A stretch of DNA of 64,000 bases, from NCBI RefSeq assembly GCF_900110575.1, contig NZ_FOEF01000007.1, positions 124,001-188,000 of the forward strand, read 5' to 3'. Position 1 is the first letter of the stretch, and each line of letters opens with the position of its first letter. Positions 17,601-24,245 of the stretch are shown here, one piece after another. The position numbers and the translations under genes were made by a program. The notes under the pieces were generated by a model. That model did not search any database. It worked only from the letters and a program-made list of their open reading frames with translations, and was not told where the DNA came from. Source of the DNA: Amycolatopsis saalfeldensis. GTDB taxonomy: Bacteria; Actinomycetota; Actinomycetes; Mycobacteriales; Pseudonocardiaceae.

Positions 17601-18716
17601 AGCCTGCAATTCACGAACTCTTTGTACGCCACGCTTTACACGACGCCCTGGCTGCGCCTGCTCGGCGCCCGCATCGGCCGTCGCGCCGAGGTCTCGACGG
17701 CCGCGCACCTCGACCCGGACCTGCTGACGCTGGGCGAGGAGAGCTTCGTCGCGGACATGGCCAGCGTCGGCTGCGCGACGTTCGCCAACGGGCGGATGGC
17801 GTTCCTGCCGACCGTGGTGGGCAGCCGGGCGTTCATCGGCAACGCCGCGTTCGTCCCGGCCGGTTCCCGGCTCGGTGACGGCTCCCTCGTCGGCGTCAGC
17901 ACGGTCCCGCCGCACGACGGGGTGCCGGACGGCACGTCGTGGCTCGGCTCCCCGGCCATGCACCTGCCGCAGCGCCAGGACAGCGGTTCGTTCCCGGAGG
18001 AGCAGACGTTCCGGCCGCCGCGCCGGGTCGTGGCGCACCGGCTGGCGATCGAATTCTGCCGCGCCACCCTGCCGGCCGCGCTGCTCGGCGTGAGCTTCTA
18101 CCTCTACCTGCTCACGCTGTCCGGGCTCGCGGGGGGCAACGACCTGCCCATCCCGGCGTTCGTCTCGCCGGTCGTCGCGATCGCCGCGAGCCTCGCGGTG
18201 ATCGGGTTCTGCGCGGCCACGAAACGGAATCTCATCGGCAGCTACCGACCGCGGGTGGAGCCGTTGTGGAGCAGGTTCGTGCGCCGCGCCGAGCTCGTCA
18301 CCGGGCTCTACGAGGCCGCCGCGGTGCCCGCCGGGATGGAGATGCTCGTCGGCACGCCGTTCCTGCCGCCGCTGCTGCGCTGGTTCGGGGTGTCGGTGGG
18401 GCGCCGGACCTGGATCGGCACCACCTACCTGACCGAGTTCGACCTGGTCCGGATCGGCGACGACGCCTGTGTCGGCACCGAGTCCTCCCTGCAGACCCAC
18501 CTCTTCGAGGACCGCGTGATGAAGATGTCCCACGTGCGGGTGGAGCCCGGCGCGACGGTCGGCACGCGCGCGATCGTGCTGTACGACGCTGTGGTCGGCG
18601 AGGAGGTGTCGCTGGGTTCGCTGTCGCTGCTGATGAAGGGCGAGCACCTCCCGCCCGGCACCCGCTGGCACGGCATTCCCGCGCAGGGCCTGAGCACGGC
18701 GGGAGCCGTCTCGTGA
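14685..18716 (+). CDS. Pls/PosA-type NRPS: A-T plus membrane-bound tandem acyltransferase-like domains
   Basis: The 1343-aa protein is a single-module poly-amino-acid-type synthetase. Adenylation domain (about 40-500): A3 YTSGSSGRPKG, A4 FDFSIEEIW, A5 NTYGPTE, A7 YRTGDLGRW, A10 PSGKVDR. Thiolation domain with NGHSLL, attachment Ser582. Two membrane helices follow (about 640-700). Then come three hexapeptide/left-handed beta-helix domains (about 740-860, 960-1110, 1200-1343), separated by helix pairs near 885-940 and 1125-1180. This architecture is that of epsilon-poly-lysine synthetase and its relatives, where the C-terminal part elongates a homopolymer at the membrane. Pocket residues aligned to GrsA read D-F-E-Y-L-G-T-V-T-K. 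Glu at position 239 suggests a basic monomer (inferred). The start is GTG with GAGGGG upstream. The stop overlaps the next gene by 4 nt. Confidence 0.9.
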   Translation: MYQGIAGIGLDPNSELEPPALVPDISGIPDFSGGSPRRRLHHVFEATADRVPESIAVECEGATLTYAELDARANRLAQHLRGRLGTGARIAILVQRSLDTYVSLLAAGKAGGTFVPIDPASPPDRIAYITEDAGADLLLTTADLAADAVRAAEVGCAVLELDTAAAAIASAPPQRPAGDEAEDPVAYVIYTSGSSGRPKGVEVGQSSITNFLDVVPGIYDVRETDRVYQGMTISFDFSIEEIWPTWSVGATLVAGPNDSRRLGGELADFLEQARVTMLYCVPTLLATIPRELPLLRGILVGGEACPGQLVDRWSRPGRRILNTYGPTEATVTATWCELLPGRPVTIGKPLPTYTVVLLDEDRHPVPDGEVGEICLGGPGVARGYAGRPELTADRFVKHPLAPAGGRLYRTGDLGRWTAGGEIEYLGRADAEVKIRGHRVDLGEIESVLMEDPEITEAVAAMKPVAEGGEPELVAYVVCGNGNRGEDLVRRLHAAARDRLPGYMVPGYLDFLGSLPTMPSGKVDRTRLPAPTGQRLALTSGPVVPPANELETQVRAVWAQVFGIEEDSLSVEADFFAELNGHSLLAARVVSALRQQPAGANTAVRDLYSNPTVRGMAALLADTGRAGAEVPDRPAAIRHRSRRIAGAGALQLVAIYLLLLVITLPVSYVYTQNDGDVSVSVLVQLLIAILVSYLGVRWLVPLLLARPLAAGIRPGRYRLWGPTYLRLWLLDLILAIGPMPVVSGSPLMPAYLRLLGARVGGRSTIATSSITLPPLVRIGRNASIGYGVVLRPWRVADGWVTVAPITVGDNAFIGANAVLEPGTTLAAGSALGEQSVLGEGGTIHAGQRWSGCPAAPAAELEQAAETMLAAESRLRGWRVDHYFAAFTGLLGLEVGAIAMIIPGVALVWWALLSYGVLAGIVATLAAGPVFVVTVCVVVAAGKRLVLPRVPVGIHPARSWLGVRKWVSDKLLEFSLQFTNSLYATLYTTPWLRLLGARIGRRAEVSTAAHLDPDLLTLGEESFVADMASVGCATFANGRMAFLPTVVGSRAFIGNAAFVPAGSRLGDGSLVGVSTVPPHDGVPDGTSWLGSPAMHLPQRQDSGSFPEEQTFRPPRRVVAHRLAIEFCRATLPAALLGVSFYLYLLTLSGLAGGNDLPIPAFVSPVVAIAASLAVIGFCAATKRNLIGSYRPRVEPLWSRFVRRAELVTGLYEAAAVPAGMEMLVGTPFLPPLLRWFGVSVGRRTWIGTTYLTEFDLVRIGDDACVGTESSLQTHLFEDRVMKMSHVRVEPGATVGTRAIVLYDAVVGEEVSLGSLSLLMKGEHLPPGTRWHGIPAQGLSTAGAVS

Positions 18717-19381
18717 ACCGGCCGCTCGCGCTCGTCTACCGCGGCCCGGCCACGATCGAAGGCTGCCCGGAGGCCGTCGCCGAATTCCTCGGGGAAAGCC
18801 CGTGGGACTTCGACGTCCGCTACGTCGGGCCGCGTGAACGGATCCCGTTAGGACAGTCTGCTTTGGACTCCGCGACGCTGTACGCGCAACCGGGCGGCGG
18901 GACGTTGAGGAAGGCGTTCAAGCACCTGCGCAAGCACGCCGACGAGGTGCGCTCCTTCGTCCGGGACGGCGGGCGGTACCTCGGGTTCTGCCTGGGCGGC
19001 TACCTCGCCGGCGCGACGCCCGGATTCGACCTGCTGCCCGGGGACACCGACCAGTACATCGGCTCCGCGGGCGCCGAGCTGGACACCGACGGCAACGCGC
19101 TGGTCGACGTCCGCTGGCGCGGCCGGCGCCGGACGCTGTTCTTCCAGGACGGCCCGTACTTCTGGCTGCGCGAGGGCGCCGAGGCGGATGTCGTCGCGAC
19201 CTACCGCAACGGCCTCATCGCCGCGCTGGCCGTGCCGTTCGGCGCCGGCCGCGTCGGCGTCGCGGGCCCGCATCCGGAGGCCACCGAGGACTGGTTCACC
19301 GACGCCGGCCTGGCCGTGCCCGCGCCCGGGCAGGCCGCCGCGCACGAGCTGGTCGACGCCGTGATGGCGGGCGGGCGGTGA
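18713..19381 (+). CDS. BPL_N / class I GATase-like protein (cytosolic copy)
   Basis: This 222-aa protein begins RPLALVYRGPATIEGCPEA and contains YAQPGGG and GFCLGGYLAGATPGFDLLPG, the hallmarks of the BPL_N family (biotin-protein-ligase N-terminal, GATase-like fold). The GxCxGG turn places Cys93 at the nucleophile-elbow position. No signal peptide is present, so it should act in the cytoplasm. GTG overlaps the NRPS stop (GTGA), and its own stop overlaps the next start in the same way. A biotin-ligase catalytic part is missing, so biotinylation is not implied. An amidase, amidotransferase or peptide-release function on the NRPS product is inferred from context only. Confidence 0.78.
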   Translation: MNRPLALVYRGPATIEGCPEAVAEFLGESPWDFDVRYVGPRERIPLGQSALDSATLYAQPGGGTLRKAFKHLRKHADEVRSFVRDGGRYLGFCLGGYLAGATPGFDLLPGDTDQYIGSAGAELDTDGNALVDVRWRGRRRTLFFQDGPYFWLREGAEADVVATYRNGLIAALAVPFGAGRVGVAGPHPEATEDWFTDAGLAVPAPGQAAAHELVDAVMAGGR

Positions 19382-20592
19382 AGGCCCGGCTCGCCGGGGT
19401 CGACGCCACCCGCGGGGTCGCGCTGCTCGGCATGATGGCGGTGCATTCGCTGTACGAGTCCGACGCCCAGGGCCACCCGACCTGGTCGTTCGCCGTCTTC
19501 GGCGGCCGCGCGGCGGCGACGTTCGCGGTGCTGGCCGGGGTCGGCATCGCGTTCATGACCGGCCGCCGGCGGGTGCGCGCCGCCGACGGGATGCCGACCG
19601 TCGCCGCGCTGGCCGCCCGCGCGCTGGCGGTCCTCGCGATCGGGCTCGCGCTGGGCTACACCGACGCCTCGCTCGGGGCGGTGATCCTGCCGTACTACGC
19701 GGTGATGTTCCTGCTGTCGATCCCGGTGGTGTTCCTGCCGACCTGGGCGGTCGCGGTGACCGGCGCCGCCGTCGCCGTCGGGGTGCCGGTGCTCAGCCAC
19801 TTCGCGCTCGCGCGGCTGCCGGAGGCCACGCTGCTGAACCCGACGCTGGGCTATCTGCTGCACCATCCGGTGGACCTGCTCTCGGAGCTGTCGATCACCG
19901 GCGAATACCCCGCGCTGCCCTGGATGGCCTACCTGTGCGCCGGCATCTGCCTCGGCCGGCTGACCCTGTCCCGGGTCAAGGTCGCGGTCTGGCTGCTGGC
20001 CGGCGGGACCGCGCTCGCGGTCGTCTCGGCGACCGTGTCCTGGTTGCTGCTCAACCATTACGGCGGGCTCACGCAGATTCTGGCGACCATCCCGCAGAGC
20101 ACCCTGACCGGGCCGGAGACCCAGGAGATGCTGAACCTCGGCGGCGACGGCACCGTCCCCACGGTCACCTGGTGGTGGCTGGCCGTCGACGCGCCGCACA
20201 CCAGCACCACCCCGGACCTGCTGGGCACCATCGGCGCCGCCGTCGCGCTGCTCGGGCTGATGCTGCTGGCCGGGCACGTCACCGTGAAGCGGCCCCGGCG
20301 GATCATCGCCGCCGTCCAGAAGCCCCTGGCCGCGGCGGGCGGAATGACGCTCACGCTCTACACCGCGCACATCATGTTCCTCAATTCCGACTACGACATC
20401 TACAGCGCGGGCACCGGGTACGTGCTGCAGGTCGTCGCGGTGCTGCTGATCGGCCTGGGCTGGCGGGCCACCGCCGGCCGCGGGCCGCTCGAAGCGCTGG
20501 TCGCCACCCTGTCGTCGCGGGCGCGGCGGTGGGCCGAAACCGGGTGGCGGCCGCCGCGGCTGCGGCGTGCGCCGGCCGGGGAGGGAGTCTGA
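19378..20592 (+). CDS. Polytopic membrane acyltransferase-like protein (HGSNAT/DUF418-type)
   Basis: The 404-aa protein starts RLAGVDATRGVALLGMMAVH, matching the first helix of the heparan-alpha-glucosaminide N-acetyltransferase/DUF418 group. It has about 10 membrane segments. A conserved-looking His in the last third (LTLYTAHIMFLN) corresponds to the helix seen in DUF418/DUF1624 proteins. Such proteins move acyl groups across the membrane or are of unknown function. GTG at 19378 overlaps the upstream stop by 4 nt, and the stop overlaps the next ATG (TGATG). Placed between two BPL_N paralogues and next to a membrane NRPS, it could N-acylate or move the polymer (inferred). Confidence 0.72.
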   Translation: MKARLAGVDATRGVALLGMMAVHSLYESDAQGHPTWSFAVFGGRAAATFAVLAGVGIAFMTGRRRVRAADGMPTVAALAARALAVLAIGLALGYTDASLGAVILPYYAVMFLLSIPVVFLPTWAVAVTGAAVAVGVPVLSHFALARLPEATLLNPTLGYLLHHPVDLLSELSITGEYPALPWMAYLCAGICLGRLTLSRVKVAVWLLAGGTALAVVSATVSWLLLNHYGGLTQILATIPQSTLTGPETQEMLNLGGDGTVPTVTWWWLAVDAPHTSTTPDLLGTIGAAVALLGLMLLAGHVTVKRPRRIIAAVQKPLAAAGGMTLTLYTAHIMFLNSDYDIYSAGTGYVLQVVAVLLIGLGWRATAGRGPLEALVATLSSRARRWAETGWRPPRLRRAPAGEGV

Positions 20593-21335
20593 TGGACCGG
20601 AGGCGGTTCCTCCTCGGCGCCGGGATCCTGACCGGCGCGGCCGGCCTGACCGCGGTCGGGATCACGGTGTTCGAGCCCGATTCGCGGCCGCTCGCGCTGG
20701 TCTACCGGGGGCCGGCGTCGACCGAAGGCTGTCCCGAAGCGGTCGCCGCCCTGCTCGGTTCGCAGTACCGCGTCGCCTACACCGGCCCCGACGAGGAATA
20801 CCCGCTCACCGCGGAATCCTTGGCCAAGGCCGCCCTCTACGCGCAACCGGGCGGCGGCAGCCTCGACCCGGCGTGGCGGAAGATGCGCGACCACGCCGAC
20901 GACATCCGCGCGTACGTCCGCGGCGGCGGGAACTACCTCGGGTTCTGCCTGGGCGGCTACCTCGCCGGCGCGACGCCCGGCTTCGGCCTCCTTCCCGGCG
21001 ACACCGACCAGTACGTCGGCTCGCAAGGCGCGCACCTGCGCTCGACCGGTGACACCGTCCTGACGGTGACCTGGCGCGGCGTCCGCCAGGAGCTGTACTT
21101 CCAGGACGGCCCGGTGTTCAAGCTGAACGCCGGCGCCCCGGCGGCCATCCTCGCGACCTACCCGACCGGCGCCGTCGCCGCCGCGGTCACCCCGTACGGC
21201 AAGGGCAAGGTCGGCGTGGTCGGCCCCCACCCGGAAGCCGACCAGACGTGGTTCCGCGACGCCCACCTCGACAGCACCGGCGCCCTGCACCCGGAACTGG
21301 GCCACGACCTAATCGCCACCACCGTCGCCCGCTGA
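20592..21335 (+). CDS. BPL_N / GATase-like protein with Tat signal (exported copy)
   Basis: A 247-aa paralogue of the protein at 18713. The N-terminus MDRRRFLLGAGILTGAAGLT has a twin-arginine motif and one hydrophobic segment without a lipobox, so it is probably exported or membrane-tethered. The body repeats RPLALVYRGPASTEGCPEA, YAQPGGG and GFCLGGYLAGATPG, with Cys119 at the presumed nucleophile position. Similarity to the cytosolic copy is high over the full domain. The ATG overlaps the preceding stop (TGATG), the fourth coupled junction member of the operon. A convergent MFS gene ends 33 bp beyond. A mirrored function on the two sides of the membrane is inferred. Confidence 0.78.
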   Translation: MDRRRFLLGAGILTGAAGLTAVGITVFEPDSRPLALVYRGPASTEGCPEAVAALLGSQYRVAYTGPDEEYPLTAESLAKAALYAQPGGGSLDPAWRKMRDHADDIRAYVRGGGNYLGFCLGGYLAGATPGFGLLPGDTDQYVGSQGAHLRSTGDTVLTVTWRGVRQELYFQDGPVFKLNAGAPAAILATYPTGAVAAAVTPYGKGKVGVVGPHPEADQTWFRDAHLDSTGALHPELGHDLIATTVAR

Positions 21336-21368
21336 GCCGACGCGCCATCACGCCGGAGCCGGCCGCTC

Positions 21369-22592
21369 TCACGGCGGCGGGCCTCGCACGGCGGCCGGGC
21401 GGAGTCCGCGCGAGGGCCGCGGAATCCACGTCCACAATGCCCCGGCCGCGGCGAAGCCGACCAGTCCGCTGACGACGATCCCGAACCCCAGCCCGGCGAG
21501 CGCGGTCACGCCGGCGAGCAGCAGCGGGCCCAGGCCGGAGCCGACGTCGGCCAGCTCGTTCCAGACGCCGATGTGCGTCGGGCGGCCCACGGCCGGGGAG
21601 ACGTCGGCGCCGAGGGTCATCACGATGCCCGAGCCGACGCCGTTGCCGAACCCCATCACCATGGCCACGACGGCCAGCAGCACCGCGCCGTGCGTGAGCG
21701 GCATCAGGACGAAGGAAGCGCCGAGCACGAAGGCGGACGGCACCGCGACCCACCGGCGGCCGTGCCGGTCCATCACCTTGCCCGCCGGGTAGAACACGAG
21801 CGCGTCGATCGCGCCGGCGAAGCCGTAGATCAGCGAACTGGCCGTGGGCGAAAGGCCGAGGTGGGCCGCCCACAGCGGGACCACGGTCTGGCGCGTCTGC
21901 CGGATCCCGGACAGCAGCAGGATCCCGACGCCCAAGGTGGCGTACACGCGCCACTTCCGCTTGATCATCCCCCACGTCGTGATCGCCGCCGCGGCCGCGC
22001 GGTGTTCCGCGGTCGTCTCCAGGTCCGGCACCCGGTACACGACGACGCCGGCGGCGAGCACCGCGGCGAGGCTCAGGTAGTACGCGCCGGACTGGCCCCA
22101 GAACTGCATGACCGCCGCCCCGGCGAACGGCCCGAGGAACAGCCCGACGCGCATCGTCCCGCCGAGCGTCGACAACGCGCGCGCCCGCATGTGCAGCGGC
22201 ACGGACTCCGTCAGGTACGACTGCCGCGCGAGGCTGTAGACCGCGCTCGCGGCGCCGATCAGCAGTACTCCGGCGCCGTAGAGCACCAGCGCGCCCGGCC
22301 CCGTGCCGATGTTCACCAAGCACAGCACCAGTCCCACGGCCGACACCGCCGCGGCGAGCAGCATCGACTTCCGCTCGCCGACCCGCGTCGCGAGGATGCC
22401 CGCCGGGATGTTCGTCGCCAGCGCCCCGATCCCGAGCAGCGCCCCGATCAGCGCCGCGACCGGCGTCGTGGCCCCGCGGTCGATCGCGCTCAGTGCCACG
22501 ACCGGCAGCATCGCACCCTCGGCAAGCCCGAACAACGCGGCCGGCCCATACACCGCGACGGCCACCGAGCGCAGCCGGAACTCCTCAGCCAC
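21369..22592 (-). CDS. MFS transporter
   Basis: This 407-aa protein has about 12 membrane segments and a major-facilitator fold. AGILATRVGERKSMLL marks the loop between helices 2 and 3, and AGKVMDRHGRRWVAV the equivalent loop in the second half. It probably exports a small molecule. It starts with GTG at 22592; no strong ribosome-binding site is obvious, so an internal start is possible. It is convergent with the NRPS operon, with only 33 bp between the stops, so it is not in that operon, though it could still export a product of it. Confidence 0.8.
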   Translation of the reverse strand: MAEEFRLRSVAVAVYGPAALFGLAEGAMLPVVALSAIDRGATTPVAALIGALLGIGALATNIPAGILATRVGERKSMLLAAAVSAVGLVLCLVNIGTGPGALVLYGAGVLLIGAASAVYSLARQSYLTESVPLHMRARALSTLGGTMRVGLFLGPFAGAAVMQFWGQSGAYYLSLAAVLAAGVVVYRVPDLETTAEHRAAAAAITTWGMIKRKWRVYATLGVGILLLSGIRQTRQTVVPLWAAHLGLSPTASSLIYGFAGAIDALVFYPAGKVMDRHGRRWVAVPSAFVLGASFVLMPLTHGAVLLAVVAMVMGFGNGVGSGIVMTLGADVSPAVGRPTHIGVWNELADVGSGLGPLLLAGVTALAGLGFGIVVSGLVGFAAAGALWTWIPRPSRGLRPAAVRGPPP

Positions 22593-22792
22593 GCGCGGCC
22601 ACCACCCCGCCGCCGCTCGCCCGGCGAACCTGCGCGCCTGGCTTCTCGCCGCTGGAAGGTTCCGTGCTCACTACTCGATCTTCGCAAGCCCCGCCCCCTC
22701 ACCGGCCCGCTCGTGTCCGGTGCCACACGACAACATCGGAGGACTTCGGTGGGTCTGTCCGGAAAGAGCGCATTGCGCGGGACAGCGGCGGT

Positions 22793-23110
22793 TCAGAACG
22801 CGAGGAGCACCTTGCCGGACACCGAAGCATCGGCGGCGGTCGCGAAGGCCGTGATCTCCTCGTCGATCGCATTGTTGAAGCGCAACGAGCCGGCCAGCCT
22901 TTCCCTCGTGATCGCCGACGCCACCGGGACCGGCTGGTCGCCCCTCGGTGGCAGGCCGACCGTGCCACCGCGGGTGGCGCCGGCGATGGCCTCGGCGTCG
23001 GTGGCTTTGAGAACCCTCGTGGCTCCGAAGGCGGCCGCGATCTCGAGCGGCTTGTCGTGCACGTCGACCGCCGCGATCTCGGCCGCTCGAGCAGGCCCCC
23101 GCTCGATACA
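22793..23110 (-). pseudogene. Zinc-dependent alcohol dehydrogenase remnant (L-idonate dehydrogenase-like)
   Basis: The frame ending at 22793 reads ARAAEIAAVDVHDKPLEIAA and FGATRVLKATDAEAIAG, which is the NAD-domain strand of MDR dehydrogenases. It then skips to GGTVGLPPRGDQPVPV and ITRERLAGSLRFNNAIDE, the end of the family. About 40 residues between these blocks are missing, as are the whole N-terminal catalytic domain and the zinc ligands. It is therefore a non-functional fragment. The DNA upstream, 23110-23360, contains no gene I can support; a plus-strand frame there reads AAVADHLVTRLRDLTPGGV and is of unknown origin. Confidence 0.65.
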
Positions 23111-23363
23111 GTCGGCCGAGTGACCACGGCTGCTCGCCCTGACGGCGTCCGGTTTCCTCGCATCCGCTCGCCCCGGTCCATGGCGCTGACCCGCACGACC
23201 GAGGCCGCCGTCGCCGACCACCTCGTCACCCGCCTGCGGGACCTCACGCCGGGCGGAGTCCGCCGCGCCGGCTGGACCCGCTTCATCGCGGCTGCCACGA
23301 CGGACCGGCCGGTGTGAGAGCATCGGTTCCCATGGGGAATCCGCCGGGGCCGGTCCGGGCCAG

Positions 23364-23990
23364 ATGACGGGAGATCAAGCCGCGCGGTGGATCGACGCCG
23401 ACCGCCTTCCCGAGGACGTCCGGTCGCTCATCCGCGCGCTCCGCCCGGGCGAGGACCTGCGCATCGTCAGCGATGGCACCACGATCGCCACGATTTCCGG
23501 TGCAGCCGTCGCGTTCCACGCCGGAATCAGCGACCCGGGAGCCAGCGGGCGCGGGTCATTCCCCGAAGAGAACGTGACGCTCGTGGCCACCGCGATGAAG
23601 CTGTCGGCGTCGGCCCGGGTGTCGCTGTCCGCCCAGCTCGGGCCCGACTACCTGGTGCTGGACCTGCACTCGGCCCCCGAAAGCGTGGACGTGCTGCTGA
23701 TCCCGCCCGTCAGCCCCCAGCTGATCGCGAGCCTCCGGGCGAAGTTCCCGAAGGCCAGGGTGGTCATCGCGGAGATCGAGGACCAGGAACTCGGAATCAG
23801 CTACGAGGGCCCGCTCCGCCGCCTCCTCGACGCCGGCGCCGACACCTACCTCCCCGCCGGCACCATCCCCCAGCTGGCCGGGCAATTGGACCGCACCCTG
23901 ACCCGGCTGAACCAGGTCACCGGCCCCGCGCCGCTGACGATCGAATCGCCGCCAGACCTCGAGCCACGCAAGGGAAACGGCCCGCCCTAG
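23364..23990 (+). CDS. Hypothetical protein, two-part
   Basis: I do not recognise this 208-aa protein. The first ~40 residues (WIDADRLPEDVRSLIRALRP then DLRIVSDGTTIATISG) resemble the strand-turn seen at the start of Phd-like antitoxins or short regulatory domains. The second half (YLVLDLHSAPESVDVLLIPP, ARVVIAEIEDQELG, LLDAGADTYLP) looks like an alpha/beta receiver-like fold without the phospho-acceptor pattern. The last residues are Pro-rich. Start ATG at 23364. The stop TAG overlaps, within a CTAG palindrome, the stop of a decayed gene on the other strand. Codon use is typical of the genome, so it is likely a real gene. Confidence 0.55.
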   Translation: MTGDQAARWIDADRLPEDVRSLIRALRPGEDLRIVSDGTTIATISGAAVAFHAGISDPGASGRGSFPEENVTLVATAMKLSASARVSLSAQLGPDYLVLDLHSAPESVDVLLIPPVSPQLIASLRAKFPKARVVIAEIEDQELGISYEGPLRRLLDAGADTYLPAGTIPQLAGQLDRTLTRLNQVTGPAPLTIESPPDLEPRKGNGPP

Positions 23991-24150
23991 CGCCCGGAGG
24001 CCGGCTCGGCGAACAGGGCGGAAAGCTCCTTGCCGGCCTTGAGCAGCCAGTCCGCGTCCGCCTTGTGGATGAGGATCTCCGCTCCGGTGCGGGCCCGCAT
24101 CTCCTCCGCGCCTTTGATGTGGTCCGGCTGAGCATGGGTGAACGGTGCCT
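23987..24150 (-). pseudogene. MBL-fold hydrolase C-terminal fragment
   Basis: The minus strand reads FTHAQPDHIKGAEEMRARTG followed by AEILIHKADADWLLKAG. The THAxPDHIxG pattern is the metal-binding HxHxDH motif of metallo-beta-lactamase-fold proteins, here with the second His changed to Gln. Only about 53 residues remain; neither the N-terminus nor the later metal ligands are present. The fragment stops 97 bp before the GH92 gene's 3' end. Confidence 0.6.
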
Positions 24151-24245
24151 GCCGCGGCGTGGGGCCTGGTGAGGAAGGTGTCCTGCGCGTTCCGCGTCGG
24201 AACGTCCTCGGCTGCTTGCGTCGGCTGGCAAGCCGGGTGATCGGG

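Noticed and set aside
14460..18671. A 1403-aa minus-strand frame across the NRPS gene
   Set aside because: Its His/Arg/Asp/Gly-rich composition and lack of motifs mark it as a shadow of the Pls-type gene.
21369..22592. MFS gene as part of the NRPS operon
   Set aside because: It is on the opposite strand and convergent; a shared function is possible but not shown by the sequence.
23178..23317. Short plus-strand frame with VADHLVTRLRDL resembling a thiamine-enzyme N-terminus
   Set aside because: Too short and the following residues do not match; no support for a gene.
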